DNA of 64,000 nucleotides from Terebella lapidaria (taxonomy: Eukaryota > Annelida > Polychaeta > Terebellida > Terebellidae): NCBI GenBank assembly GCA_949152475.1, contig OX424569.1, positions 18,141,170 through 18,205,169 of the forward strand. The letters are read 5' to 3'. Both the position numbers and the translations under genes were made by a program. Numbering within the stretch: position 1 is the stretch's first letter; every line of letters begins with the position of its first letter. A model generated the notes under the pieces. The model ran no database searches and had not been told where the DNA came from. It worked only from the letters and a program-made list of their open reading frames with translations. Positions 1-14,779 of this stretch are shown in pieces.

Positions 1-191
1 CTGGGTTTTTTGTGTGACTTCCTTGGTCAAACAGAACTTTGTTTTACTGTTCTGGCTGTTAAGTTGATAGCGATAATTGTACCCAGAACGGATACTATGG
101 ATTTGCGAGATTTTGTTCTGAACGCTCTACAGGTTGCAAACCTGAACCGATTCTAATAACATATGTCGTATTCTATGGTCCCAACGCCTAT

Positions 192-414
192 GGGGCATGT
201 TATACACTCATTCAACAGGTGGCAGCATTGTACTTGGGGTAGTTTTTTGGCGCCAAATCACCAACGAAAATCATCTGTAATCAATAATGACGTATATGAT
301 GGCGGTTGAATTACGTTAATATTGGTAACACCAGAAAAATAGAAGAGTGACGTCATTTTACCCCAAAAACAGTGCTACCGGCTGGCGATTTCAGCTATGT
401 ACTAAACATGCCCC
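192..414. mobile_element. 223-bp MITE inserted in copy A
   Basis: The segment begins GGGGCATGTT and ends AACATGCCCC, with looser inverted similarity continuing for about 50 bp. It is flanked by AT on both sides (190-191 and 415-416). The equivalent position in copy B (about 5130) reads CCTATTGG without the insert, so B preserves the empty site. There is no coding capacity. The superfamily is unclear; the TSD could be two bases or part of the TIR. Confidence 0.75.
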
Positions 415-3400
415 ATTGATTTGGGGTGCCATAGTGACCAAGATGGACGATAGTGAGAATAATGCTCTAGGGGTGGTAAGTTTACAGGCATGTCTGCGAT
501 ATTGAACAGGCATGTTGAGCAGTGCTCAGACACGGAACCTATTGTTTTCGGGAAGATTGAATAAATACTAATAAGTTAATGGGTTAACTTATTAAAACAT
601 ATTGAAATATCCCGTTTAGGTCTGTGATCGTTCCTTTTCGTTGCAATTTGAGAACAAATCACACTGAATGTGTGTACAAGTATACAACTGATGGTTTTGT
701 GCAAAATTGATTAACGTTACTGAATAAATTACAATAAATTTTACTATTATTGCCCACAATAAAAATAGTTAAGGTGAGAATATTATTGGGTATTTTTGGT
801 AAAAACTTTTGTTCGGTATAGATTTCATAGTTGTAATAATAATAGTCATTAAGTTAATATTGCTAACATATTACAACAGGTAAAACATATTCATTATCAG
901 CGAATGTAGATACAAAAATATCTTGAAATGTCGGGGATTGAGTTTCATATTACAATCTTGTACTTGTATCAAGTTATTGTGAAAAATATTTAGTAAGAAA
1001 TATGTTAACGAATATTTTAGTTGAGTATTACTGCATGGAATAAACATAATTAAGGCTTGGAACTTCTATTACTGACATTGATGAAAGACACTGACCCAAC
1101 AATAATGATATTTTATCTGGATTAACATATTTTTGATAACACGGATGATAGGGCTTCAGGAGGATACATCCACGCGGTCGTCGGTGACTGGAAAGCGTAT
1201 AGTTCTTTTCCAATTGTAGCATTGAAATGTTTGCATTATGTTTGTTTCACACTCTGTCAATCGGTGAGCTGGTTTATGTGTCTCATATGATCCAGTATAT
1301 TACTAGTAGTTGCTACAATGCAACACCAGCATCTTACAACTGAAAATGTCATCTCAAATCTCAATTGCACCTCAATTCTCCAGAAACGTATGTTCACTTG
1401 ATGGTTATATTGGAATAAATCACATCTGTGATAGTCTGGGACGTCGGTTATTGTGCTCTGTCTGACAGATTTATATCTATGAATTCCTGTAATGTGCAGT
1501 ATAACAGCGGCAAGATTGATGACAATCAATTATGTTTGTTGATGGTGATACGTCATTGTTTTGACGTTAATGACAACGTTATCACCAAGCGGAGACGTTC
1601 TCTGATCTGTCAAAGTGTGATAGCATAATATCGCAGAACCTCAGTTTCTTTCGGCAATCACTGCATACGAATACATATGTAACTGAATTGATTTACATGT
1701 TATTCAGTAATTGGCGATGTGAAATCCCACTCTGTGGAACCTCTCATTCGTCTCCATATAGAGAACCACGATTTTCCTTGGACTTCACTGATCGTGCCTG
1801 ATATTGTATCTCTTTTTGTTTCCGAGTACTGGTTTTGCTCCCCTTAGTACCCAGTGATTGTGACACTCAACCATGTGATGACATTTTGTTATACAAAATG
1901 TATTTGCATTTCACCACTCAACTGCAATTGATTGCACGGGTTGAATGCATTTCGATCAACGGCATTCATTCATTGAAGTAACTAGACCGCTGCTTCCGAA
2001 CATGTACACTGATAAAAGTGGTGGCATGGCGAACTAATGGTAATGATGTGGTTTCTTGGGAGAAAATGCATTGTTTGAGTCTGCTTCTGGGTGGATGATT
2101 CACGCACATACCCTCAGAATGGCCTGAACACTGTACACGTGTGCATGTTCGCACTGATGACACGAACATCCAATGTGGTTTTCCCACCCTCAACCCATCA
2201 TCATTCATTTTTGTCGTTGGTAAGATGTAATATTGCTCGAATATATCAGTATCTGTGTCCCAATATTGCAACATATCTGAAGAAAAGATATCCAGTCATC
2301 CAATTTGTTTTGACTTTGATCTGACAGAACTACCTTTCTGACTTCATCTTTGAATAAATTCTTTGTTTCAATTCTGTGTTATATTTAGCCTGACGATTAA
2401 CCCACACACCTCTGTCTCCCTTGCTGCCCCGGCACGCGCTCGCATGAAGATGGATGTTGAGAAGGTCACCAGGTGACCAGTCAGTCCTCGGGCATTCCCA
2501 CCAGACAGCAAGCACTGGAAAGTATAATCTATGTCATGGTATATGGCAGAAACGCAATATCTAGTGGGGTAATAGTAAGAGGAGCTTACTGACAGGTGCT
2601 GCTGAAATATGATGATACCATTGAAAACATGCCGGTATCAAAACAGATTGGTAGGAGATGAGCTGGCCATCCATCATGATTGGTTTGTGGTCAGAGAGTC
2701 AATAAACACTGCAATACAAAAGTCAGAGTCATCGGTGGGTCAATTGTGTGGTGTAGTGATCCCCCAAGGAGCAGCCTACAGAAGATTCTCAGTAGATAGC
2801 AGATGTTGTGCATGAAGTGATACTTTAGCAGATATTCCAATAAAAATTATAATGAGACTGATCGCTTTGCATACTGATCATACTATTATCATTTCGGACT
2901 ATCAGCTACTGTAAGAAAGTATAAAACTGCAAAGAGTTAGTTATCATGCAATATGACTTTTGAAACGCTTCTTGGAAATTTTAGGTATTAGTTGTCAAAT
3001 TGTTCATTGAGGCGACCGTGGCTTCGTCTTGTTCATACGAAATAGGCAGGGGCATATTTAGGAATAGGGCAAGCTTCCTCTGTTCTCACCAGATTCTCAT
3101 TTCTAATAGAAAGCTGGTGGAAGGTTCTCTTTTAGGAGAGCATTTGCGGGAAACCAATTTCAAATTATATGGTTCATACTGGCACAAAAAGAAGAGTTTT
3201 GTGTTTGAGAAAGTTTCTGCTAGATACTTGTCATAGGAAACATTGCCACAAGCCTAATTTTGCTGGATGTGCTCTGTTTCACACTAGAAAACGGCACATA
3301 TCGTGTGTGTCGTACATCTGCAAAAAATCCGGACACGCTCACAAAACAACATTTTCTACAGAATGCTGACTGAACATTAAAAGCTTTTCCCTTGATAACA

Positions 3401-4061
3401 TAAACAAGCTGTGTTCTGAACCTCGATAATAAGGAGAATGAATTACAAGATGTGACCACCTTTTCTCCCATACTAAAATGTATTATTTTTAATGCTAAAA
3501 TTAGTTGCAATCTGAAGTGAATAAATTCGGCAATTTAACCGGGACAATAGAAAAAAATGTTAACCCAAAAAGAATTGTATAACGTAGGCATGCTCTCTCC
3601 ATTGCATCCGATCTGATAGCGCTATTGTGTGAAGCTGGTGGACACTATTGTAGATATGTATTGTGAAATCACCGAGCAGTGTCTTTTACTAACATGGCTA
3701 CGTGTACATGTGTTCAAAACTCGGGACTTAGCGCTACCACTTATTTATTGGATGACGTTGCATTTAAATTGTTCATATTTATATCGCGATGTGCATTGAA
3801 CTGACAAGGATGTCACCAATGGAACAGCAGCGGGTAGTGTGGGAGAGGAAAAAGGGAGGGAAAGGGAACCTGACATTCATTGTCGTCGATGTAGTGTTAT
3901 TATTCCGGGTAACGACATCCAAATAAAAACTCCATATATCGTACGGGTTATAAGTAGAAAGTGGCTGGTAAATATTTCTTCTCTTATTTCTCTCAGGACG
4001 ATAATAAAAATGAAAGATGATGTGTTGCCGGCAGTCACTGCCACTGAAACGCATGCAAACA

Positions 4062-4063
<2 letters not shown>

Positions 4064-4153
<90 letters not shown>
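4064..4153. repeat. (TA)n microsatellite
   Basis: About 45 uninterrupted TA dinucleotides. They lie where copies A and B stop matching, so the tract marks the end of the shared region in A. The two long Tyr/Ile ORFs across it are artefacts of the dinucleotide. Confidence 0.98.
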
Positions 4154-4156
<3 letters not shown>

Positions 4157-4944
4157 GTGACCACGTTATTTCTGCAAAATCTGCAAATCTCTGACTCAAT
4201 ACATATAATTACAAATAATTGAATATGCAAACCATATTATATCAGAGTTCAATAATTACCATGTGGCTAAGGCTTGTTAAAAAATGTCTCCCAGACATAT
4301 TCTTACGCTTTCCATTCTGTGTAGCTTGTTTATAGCTAGTATATAATAACATCGATATGCTAGCCAATTGATTCATATTGACTACGTCAATATTAAAACA
4401 ATATACAAAATGTTTCCAACTGGTTTACATCGTTTTTGCTGATATTTTCGCGATACTAAATGGTATTGTTTTAAAACTTTTTTCGCGATAGGTCTGAAGT
4501 TCAGCAGAAAATTGCCATTTTAGAGCCAGGTTATAAAAGTTATGATAGAATACCATTTAGCATCGCAAAAAAAATATATATGTGAATCCGTTAGAAAAAT
4601 CTAAGTATAGTATATCCCCCCCCCCCAGATTCCCTCATGAAAATTAAAACAAACTACTCTTCAATGTGACATAACCAAGTCCCACAGTCGATATTTTGTA
4701 TGTATTATCTAAGGACCTGTCAGTTGTTGTGCTGTAGGTTAACTCACATGACATATTATTACATACCACCAGACGAGTGACGATGCAATCTTGGTTCATT
4801 GTATAATTCAATCCCGGATTATAAACACGCCTCATGTCACACGCATGTGACACGTTGACAGAGATATTGCTCGTATTATTCATCACTTTCTGAAAGGCTG
4901 GCAGTATCATCGGTAATTGCGTGATGTTGATCGAAAATTGTTAT

Positions 4945-7900
4945 CTGGGTTTTTTTGTGTGACGTCCTTGATCAAACAGAACTTCGTTTACTGTTCTGGC
5001 TGTTAAGTTGATAGCGATTATTGTATCCCCCGAACGAATACTATGGATTTGCGTCTGTCGCGGCCAAGATTTTGTTCTGAACGCTCTACAGGTTGCAAAT
5101 CCGAACCGATTCTAATAATATATGTCCCAACACCTATTGGTTTTGGGCGCCATCGTGACCAAGATGGACGATAGTGAGAATAATGCTCTAGGGGTGGTAA
5201 CTTTACAGGCATGTCTGTGATAATGAACAGTCATATTGAGCAATGCTCAGACACGGAACATATTGTTTCCAGGAAGATTGAATAAATACTAATAAGTTAA
5301 TGGGTTAACTTAATAAAACATTGAAATATCCCGTTTGGGTCTGTGATCATTCCTTTCCGTTGCAATTTGGAAACAAGTCACACTGAATGTGTGAACAAGT
5401 ATACAGCTGATGGTTTTGTGCAAAATTGATTAATGTTACTGAATAAATTACCATAAATTTCACTATTATTGCCCACAATAAAAATAGTTAAGGTGAGAAT
5501 ACTACTGTATTGGTGGTAATAGATTGATACTTACGTTGGGTATTTTCGGTCCAATTAAGGTATTATTGGACTAAACAAGGCAAAACTTTTGCCTTTGGCA
5601 AAACTTTTTCAGCGAATATATATACAAAAATCTCTTGAAATGTCGGGGATTGGTTTCCATATTACAATCTTGTAACAAGCTATTATGAAAAATATTTAGT
5701 GAGAAATATGTTAACGAATATTCTAGTTGTTAGGAGTATTACTGAATGGAATAAACATAATTAAGGCTTGGAACTTTTATAACTGACATTGATGAAAGAC
5801 ACTAGCCCATCAAGAATGATATTTCATCTGGATTAACATATATTTGATAGGGCCTCAGGAGGATACACCCACGCGGTCGTCGGTGACTGGAAAGCGTATA
5901 GTTCTTTCTTAATTGTAGCATTGAAATGTTTGCATTATGTTTTTTTCACATTCTGTCAATCGATGAGCTGCTTTATTTGTCTCATATGATCCAGTATATT
6001 ACTAGTAGTTGCTACAATGCAACACCAGCATCTTACAACTGAAAATGTCATTGCATCTCAATTCACCAGAAACGTATGTTCACTTGATGGTTATATTGGA
6101 ATAAATCACATCTGTGATAGTCTGGGACGTCGGTTGATTGTGCTCTGTCTGACAGATTTATATCTATGAATTCCTGTAATGTGCAGTATAACAGCGGCAA
6201 GATTGATGACAATCAACTATGTTTGTTGATGGTCATACATCATTGTTTTGACGTTAATGACAACGTTATCACCACGCGGAGACGTTCTCTGATCTGTCAA
6301 AGTGTGACAGCATAATATCGCAGAACCTCAATTTCTTTCGGCAATCACTGCATACGAATACACATGTAACTAAATTGATTTACATTTTATTCAGTAATTG
6401 GCGATGTGAAATCCCACTCTGTGGAACCTCTCATTCATCTCCATATAGGGAACCACGATTTTCTTTGGACTTCACTGATCGTGCCTGATGTTGTATCTCT
6501 TTTTGTTTCCAAGTACTGGTTTTGCTCCCCTGAGTACCCGGTGATTGTGACACTCAACCATTGGTGATGATATCACGTTTTGACGTTAATGACAACGTTA
6601 TCACCACGCGAAGACGTCTGATTTGTGCATGTGTGGAAGCATAACACCTCAAAACCTTAATTCTTTCTTCACTCCAAGGGATCGGCAATCACTGCATACA
6701 AATACATATGTAACTAAATTGATTTACATTTTATTCAAAAATTGACCATTGGTGCCCCTGGTTCATCCCCTGAGATACCCAGTGATTGTGACAGTCAACC
6801 ATTGGTGATGACATTTTGTTATACAAAATGTATTGCATTTCACCACTCAACTTCTGCAATTGATTGCACGGGTTGAATGCATTTTGATCAACGGCATTCA
6901 TTCACTGAAGTAACTAGACTGCTGCTTCCGAACACGTACACTGATAGGAGTGGTGGCAAAGCAAACTGATGGTAGTGATGTGGTTTTGTGGGAGAAAATG
7001 CATTGTCCGAGTCTGCTTCTGGATCGATGCTTAACGCCCATACCCTCAGATTGGCCTGTACACTGTACACGTGGGCATTTTCACACTGATGACACGAACA
7101 TGCAATATGGTTTTCCCACTCTCAACCCATTATCATTCGTTTTTGTCGTTGGTAAGATGTAATATTGCTGGAATATATCAGTATTTGTGTACCAATATTG
7201 AAACAAATCTGCAGAAAAGTTAACCAGTCATCCAATTTGATTTGACTTTGATCTAACAGAACTACCTTTCTGACTTCATCTTTGAATAAACTCTCTGTTT
7301 CAATTTTCTATGATATTTACCCTGACGATTAACCCACACACCTCTGTCTCCCTTGCTGCCCTGGCACACGCTCGCATGAAGATGGATGCTGAGAAGGTCA
7401 CCAGGTGACCAGCCAGCCCTCGGGCATTCCCACCAGACATCAAGCACTGTATAATCTATGTCATGGTAAATGACAGAAACACAACATCTGGTGGGGCAAT
7501 AGTAAAAGGAGCTTACTGATAGGTGCTGCTAAAATATGATGATACCATTGAAAACATGCCGGTATCAAAACAGAATGGTAGGATATGAACCGGCCATCCA
7601 TCATGATTGGTTTGTCGACAGAGAGTCAATAAACACTGCAATACAAAAGTCGGAGTCGTCGATGGGTCAATTGTGTGGTGTAGTGATCTTCCAAGGAGCA
7701 GCCTACAGAAGATTCTCAGTAGATTGCGGATGGTGTGCATGAAGTGATACTTTAGCAGATATTCCAATAAAAATTATAATGAGACTGATCGCTTCGCATA
7801 CTGAGTATACTATTATCATTTCGGACCATCAGCTACTGTAAGAAAGTATAAAACTGCAAAGAGGTAGTTATCATGCGATATGACTTTTGAAACGCTTCTT

Positions 7901-10062
7901 GGAAATTTTAGGTATTAGTTGTCAAATTGTTCATTGGGGCGAACGTGGCTTCGTCTTGTTCATATGAAATAGGCAGGGGCATATCTAGGAATAAGGCAAG
8001 CTTCGTTTGTTCTCACAAGATTCTCATTTCTAATGAAAAGCTGGTGGAATGTAAGTATCAATCTATTACCACCAATACAATCAGATTTTGATGATGCCAA
8101 TAAGAAACATAAAATACGTTTTGCAATAGAAACAAAGTTCCCTTTTAGAATGGAGATTTGCATGAAAAAATCTGCGCTGGATAGTTGTCATAAGAAATAT
8201 TGTGCTCTGTTTCGCACTCAAAATACTGCAAATGTCGTGTATTTTCAGTATTTCCGCAAAATACTGACTGAACACTCAAATGTTTTCCCTTTGTAACATA
8301 AAAAAAGTTGTGTAGAAAAGGTTGAGGAGAATAATTCCCATTATCAGGAAACTACATCGCATCTGGATCTCTACACTCAGACACAAAATGAATGCAAAAA
8401 GATGTGACCACCTTTCTCCCATATCAAAATGTATCATTTTCACTGCTGAAAATAGTTGCAATCTGACGTGAACAAAATCGGCAATTTAACTGGGACACTA
8501 GGAAAATTTATCAACCCGGAAAACTTCATATAACGTAGGTATGCATAATGCACATCCCACTGTATCCCCTTTAATAACGCTCTTGTGGAAACCTGGTGGA
8601 CACTATTGTCGATATTGTGAAATCGCCGAGCAGTGTCCTTCACTAACAGAGCTACAAATACATGTGCTTAAAACTCGGGCCTTAGCGCTACCGCTTATTT
8701 ATTAGACGAATTTGCATTTGAATTGTTCATATTTATATCGTGATGTGCATTGAACTGGCAAGTATGTCACCAATGAAACAGTAGCGGTTAGTGTGGGAGA
8801 GGAACAGGGAGGGAGAGGGAACCTGACATTCATTGTCGTCGATGTAGTGTTATTATTCCGGGTGACGACATTCGAATAAAAACTCTATATATCGTATGGG
8901 TTAGAAGTAGAAAGTGGCTGGCAAACATTTCCTTTTTATATCTCCCATGACGATAATAAAACTTAAATGATGATGCATAATCATCAACGTAATGTAACTG
9001 GAGAACAGGCCGGAATTGCTCAAATAAAATGCAACGGAATTATTGCTTGCCACAAGTGAGTGGCAATCACCACGCTCGTCAGGCTCACGCCTTGAACTCT
9101 TCACAACCCTCTCCTTAAGCTTCTCGTGTTCTTTAAGACAATAAAACGAGCCTGGCGATATACTGTTCAATGCACATATCACTATTTCTTCAGTACTCGT
9201 CATTATATCAATTCTCTAACCGTGTTCCCACCCGAGACAAGCCTTTACAAACTGCAAAGGTCACCAGTAAAAATACATCATCCAAGTTTTTACGATGCAC
9301 AGTCTGGAATATTCTAACATGCTAACTATACTCCAATATTTCTAACTCGTTCATGTCGTACGAACGGCAATTTTCTACCGATTTTCAGACTTCTGTCGCA
9401 AAAATTGAATAACTTGGCAATCTACCCCAATGTTAAAGTTCTGCTCAATTATTGAAATTGTGGATCCGCACACAAACTCGTGCATTTGATTGTTCGCTTT
9501 TGTGGCTGTGCGATCTTTCAAAATCAACATGTTTGTGTACGATACACCCCTAATATGTCTTCTGGTGCAAAATTTCAACACTAATTCGATTCCTGTTGGA
9601 TACAAACACGACCAAATCCCCGAATATACTCAGATTCCCGAGACCCCCTTTTTTTGCAGACATTTAACATTTGGATAGATTGCCAACTTTTTTTTTTTTT
9701 GCGATAGAAGTCTAAAATTTTGTAGAAAATTGCTGTTGGACTCCGAGGTTAAGTATGCCAATTAATAATATGGTAACATGCAGCATCGCAAAAATATCAG
9801 TGAAAAAAACGGTGTTAATTAATTAGAAAAATCGTAATATAGACAAAATATCTGGCTTGAATCAGTCAACTACGGCCATGCTAATAGGGCTGACCCCACC
9901 AGTCACGACCGGGTGCTGGATGTTTTCATCCCCTCCCACTGGATCCGCTTCTGAAAATTTAAATATTTTAAACTTTTTTTTTCAGCATGGCTTAACTCAT
10001 CTCAATAAATCCATGCATATATTTGCTGGCATTACTTATTACGTCCTATATGGTTAGGTCTG
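4945..10062. repeat. Long dispersed repeat, copy B
   Basis: This is the tandem neighbour of copy A with the same order of landmarks. It lacks the 192-414 MITE. It carries extra pieces at about 5503-5535 and 8047-8138, and a second copy of the conserved TTTGACGTTAATGACAACG block at about 6577. The part after 8960 (GCCGGAATTGCTCAA around 9008, the GGGCTGACCCCACCAGTC stretch near 9885, CTGCAGATGGTAATAATTACG near 10060) aligns with copy C at 15650-16034 and again after 18922. No gene seen. Confidence 0.75.
8047..8138 (+). mobile_element. Short dispersed element with a conserved open frame (copy in B)
   Basis: About 92 bp are present in copy B but absent from A (near 3118) and C (near 12490), so this is a clean insertion. 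Reverse-complement relatives occur at 52043-52163 and 52407-52525, and a fragment at 5503-5535. The + frame here and the - frames there translate similarly around INLLPPIQSDFDD. Identity unknown; it may be a SINE-like fragment or a captured exon piece. Confidence 0.55.
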
Positions 10063-10489
10063 CAGATGGTAATAATTACGTTCTTTCTCAAGGTGTTCAC
10101 AGTATGTATATAACACTGTAATAATTGACCAGTGAACTGAGTAATATAAGTGTCCGTTACTTAATCATTTTATGATCTGGACTTTGAGTTACCGAATCAT
10201 CGCCGATATTTATTTATAAACAGTCATGTCAGTAAATTCACAAATAGAACACGACATAATCTCACGAGGTTCGGACCTGACGAATGAGTGAATATTGACT
10301 ACAAATAACGCTGATAGACGTTATAAATAAAAAAAAAAACACACAGTCCATCCTGAAAATGATTCGGTAGCTGCAGTGTTGTTCTTTTTTGTGTTGCAAA
10401 TAACGAAAATATATGCAATTTTGTCTCTTTCTTATGTTAGCACGGATGTAAACAATTCGGTCACGTCGTCATTCTGTTTCCTCTACTCA
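10063..10489. other. AT-rich stretch, no gene seen
   Basis: This connects copies B and C. Its first part (10063-10140) resembles 18923-18990. The remainder is AT-rich with short A runs and only short ORFs. Nothing else is recognised. Confidence 0.5.
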
Positions 10490-12963
10490 GACTTCACTTG
10501 ATAGTTATATTGGAATAAATCACATCTATGATAATCTGGGACATCGGTTGGTTGTGCTCTGTCTGACAGATTTATATCTATGCATTCCGGTAATGTGCAC
10601 TATAACATCAGCACGATTGATGACAATCAATTATGTTTGTTGATGGTGATACATCATTGTTTTGACGTTAATGACAACGTTATCACCACGCGGAGACGTT
10701 CTCTGATCTGTCAAAGTGTGATAGCATAATATCGCAGAACCTCAATTATCTCTTCACTCTGTGGAATCGGCGATCAATGCATACAAAATACACATGCAAC
10801 TGAACTGATTTACATTTTATTCAAAAATGGGGTACATTATCGAAAGGCACAAATTGCTTGTGCCTTTCTGTAAATAGACTGACCTTGCCATATTAAGGTA
10901 TTCCAATTTTCAAAGATTAATCATGTATGACTAACTTTAATCAACGTTCAAAGGGCATGGTCGGTGTTGACAAGTAACGTGACTAAAATTTGTCAACAAT
11001 ACTGACTTCACTATGCATGAACGATTTTTTCTGAAGAGGGTATGGAATGCAACGTGTGTCTATATCAATTGAGTTCAATGACAATGCAATTTGCGTAGGT
11101 ACCCCATTGACGATGGGTGCCGCGGGTTCGTCTGGGAAATCCCACTCTGTGGAACGTCTCATTTATCTCTAAATAGGGAACCATGGGTTTCCTTGGACTT
11201 CACTGATCTTGCTTGATACTGTATCTATTTTTGTTTCCAAGCACTGGTGTTGCTCCCTGAGATATCCGGTGATTGTCAGAATCAACCATGGGTGATGACA
11301 TTTTGTTATACAAAGCGTATTTGCATTTCACCACCCCACTGCAATTGAATGCACTGATACAGTGATACATTTCGATTAACAGCATTCATTGAAATGACTG
11401 GACTCGCTGCTGTCAAACATGTAATCTGATAGGTGTGATGGGACGGCAACCTGATGATAATGATGTGATTTTGTGGGAGAAAAAGCATTGTTCGAGTCCG
11501 CCTCTGGATGGATGATTCACCCGCACACGTTCAGAGTGGCCTGTACACTGTAAAGGTGTTCTTTTTCACACTGATGACACGAATATGTTGAACCCATTTT
11601 GTTCATTTTATTCGTTGGTGGGATACACATACATATCATTTTCTGTGTCCCAATATTGAAACATATCTGAGGAAAATATATCCAGTCATCCAAATTCAAT
11701 TTGACTTTGATCTGACAGAAATACCTTTCTGACTTCATCTTTAAATAAACTCTCTGTTTCAATTCTCTGTGATATTTACTCCCGACTATTAACCTGCACA
11801 CCTTTCTGTCTCCCTTGCTGTCCCGGGAAACGCCCGCTTGAAGATGGATGATGATAGGGTCATGGGGTGACCACTCTGCTCTCGGGCAATTCCACCAGAC
11901 CTCCGAACTGGAAAAGCATCATCTACAAATATACAATGGAATAGGACAAAAACGCAACATCTAGCGGATGTGATGGTGAAAGGGGCTTGCTTACTGAAAC
12001 ATGTTGCTAAAGTATGATGATACCATTGAAAACATGCCGGTATCAAAACAGATTGGTAGGAGATGAGCCGGCCATCCATCATGATTGGTTTGTCATTATT
12101 GAGTCAATAAACACTGCAATACAAAAGTCAGGGGGATCGGTGGGTCAATTGTGTGGTGCAGTGATCCTCCAAGAATAATCCTCTAAGGAGCAGCCCACAA
12201 GAAGATTCCCAGCAAATTGCAGATGGTGTGCGTGAATTGAGCAGATATAGCAGATATTCCAATAACAATGAGACTGATAGCCTCGCAACTTATAGTAGTT
12301 ATAAAAATACAAAGTGTTAGTTATCATGCGATATGACTCGAAAAGCACCTTTTTAGGCATTATTTGTCAGAATTGTTCACTGAGGCGAGCGTGGTTCAGT
12401 CTTGTTCCTATGAAATAGGCAGGGGCATACCTAGGAATAGAACAAGCTTCCTTTCTTCTCACCAGATTTTCATTTCTATGGAAAGCTGGTGGAAGCTTCC
12501 CTTTATTTTAGATATGGCCATCTACGTGAAACCAATTTCAAATTTATTGGTCCATAATGACAAAAATATTTTTGGGTTTGAGAAAGTTTTTGCTAAAATA
12601 CTTGTCATAAGAAACATTGCCACAAGCTTAATTTTGCTGGATGTGTTCAGTATCACATTGCAAACTGCAAATATCGTGTGTACGGTACATCTGCAAAAAA
12701 TCCGGACAGGCTCACAAAACAACATTTCTACAGGATACTGAGTGAATACTCAAATATTTCCCTTTATAATATACAAAAATTTGTGTTCTGAACCTCGATA
12801 ATGAGGAGAATAAATCCCATTGTCATTGACGTACATTACAACCAGATCTCAATTCTCAGATACAAAATGAATGCAAAAAGATGTGACCATCTTTTCTCCC
12901 ATACTAAAATGTATTATTTTTACTGCTGAAGTTAATGTATTTGACATTGCAAAATTTGGTGTA

Positions 12964-14464
12964 GGGTCAGAGCGTCGAATGTCGGACGGGTGGGGGCAAT
13001 TCCGGACAGAGGCCTGAACTATCATATTGTCATATGAAACGCAACACATAGTCAAGAATGTATATGTTGTGTCGTGTTAATTATAATAAGCAATAGGAAC
13101 AGTATCGAAATTCAAAAACCGAAAACAAAAATTAAATAAGATATTTAATAAATCAGGGAAGCCCTTGTAACATCAGGGCGTTACTTTCTGCACATGATTA
13201 TTTGAGAGGATTCTTGGGAGTCACCGAATTTGACTCAGTTGACTTTGGTTTGTACATTTATATGTATTTGTGTTTTGGAATTATATTCAGGGCATTGTTT
13301 GTCAGAAACAACTTGGAAAGCAGGTGCAGAAGTCAGATTATCCTGTCTTCATGATGGTAAAGCATATATTTCTCAAACAAACACATTCTAATCAGGTGTC
13401 CGACATTGCCCCACCTACACAGAACCTACATCATAACGTCCCGACCATTTAAATTTACCAGCGGATTCCCAGCTCATTCGCTATCCAATGTGAAATACGG
13501 GTTCTCCAGTGATATGGAAACTGAAATACGGTTCTCCTCAGTTATATGTAAATTTACAATAGATGAGAAATTCGAGAATTATAATAAAACTGTGAATCCA
13601 CGCTGAGAACTTAGTGATGCACTACGTAGATCTTCCTAGAATACACCAAATGACAATTGTATTTCCTCGCACTGTCCTTGATGTGTGAACAGAAATTGCA
13701 TTTTCTTTATTACAGATGATTTATATACATTCAGTAATATTTATGAGCATGCTGATTTTAATTTAATGGAGAACACTGCAACATGTTCTGCAAAAAATGT
13801 CCTTGGTTGGATTGCAGTCATGGAGTTGAATGAATGTGGAATGACGACGCCATCTACGTCGTCAGACAAATTTAGTATACTCTCATGAATTCTGATTGAA
13901 ATATGATAGCAGCGGATACATACAACATACAGCATTTTAAGTCCGTTCGAGTGTCACAATATATGCACGGAACATAATATAATGTATTCCCACACAAAAT
14001 TGTCTTCTATAGGTAGATCCCTATAGGCCCTTTGATACTCTGGAAGTGAAAGTTCAACCTGCATCCTGTGTATTTTTTTCTGGAAATGTCTTTATTTCTA
14101 CCATTCACATATTTCTTCTTGCTGTCTAAACATGAACCACCAGTTGTCGCACCATAAACGCCGCAAATGCTAAGATACCGGACATGTGGGCATATTTATT
14201 TTTGGAACATTCATGGGTGTCCGACATTCGACACCCCCGTGTCCGACATTACCCTCCCTGTCCGACTTTACCCCTTATCTGCATACACTGACTTTTTCCT
14301 CCAAATTATCTTCATGTGATATGCAACCTCGCTCTCGATTACATTTTTGGAAAGCAGGGAATGCCTTTATGCTTAAAATAGATGAAAAAAATTGGACTTT
14401 ACTGATAACAAGCTCGCGCAATTAAGTAATTCCTAAACCCGTCCGACATTCGACACCTTGACCC
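12964..14464. mobile_element. Non-autonomous DNA element with TA duplication
   Basis: The left end GGGTCAGAGCGTCGAATGTC and the right end, whose reverse complement is GGGTCAAGGTGTCGAATGTC, form terminal inverted repeats of about 27 bp. TA lies just outside each end (12962-12963 and 14465-14466), as in the Tc1/mariner group. The interior is AT-rich with no transposase-like ORF. Near the right end the motif GTCCGACATT recurs several times (14218, 14242 and nearby). The long-repeat copies A and B lack this element. Confidence 0.65.
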
Positions 14465-14779
14465 TATGGCTGACCAAATCGGCCAAATTCGACCGGGTTA
14501 GTTAATTATTTTAGGGAAAAATGGTTGGCCAAATGGGCAATATTTGGCCGATTTGTTCTCCAGCTGCCAATTTTAGGGAACGAAAAAGAAAAAAAGAGAA
14601 AATCGCATCGCCGCATCACTTTTTCAGGGACCCTAATAACCAGAACCATACTACTTTTTTTGGCCTAACGTACGGTAGGCATGCATCCTCCACTGCATCT
14701 CATCTGATAACTCTATTGTGTAAACCTGGTGGACACTATTGTAGATATTGTGAAATCACCGAGTCGTGTACCCAACTAA

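Larger units (their letters stand above)
1..4944. repeat. Long dispersed repeat, copy A (left part of a tandem pair)
   Basis: Position 1 lines up with 4945: both start CTGGGTTTTTT and then stay clearly similar through about 4020 (copy A) and 8960 (copy B). Shared landmarks are the block around 1558-1612, the stretch around 2340-2515 and the AACATTTTAC-type tracts near 3000-3500. No long ORF is present and the short ORFs differ between copies, so I treat it as non-coding. 4154-4944 is AT-rich; part of it (about 4465-4610) recurs near 9680-9830 and 27695-27830. The window edge may cut the left end of this unit. Confidence 0.75.

Noticed and set aside
3839..4230. ORFs with long Tyr-Ile runs on both strands
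   Set aside because: They are translations of the (TA)n tract.
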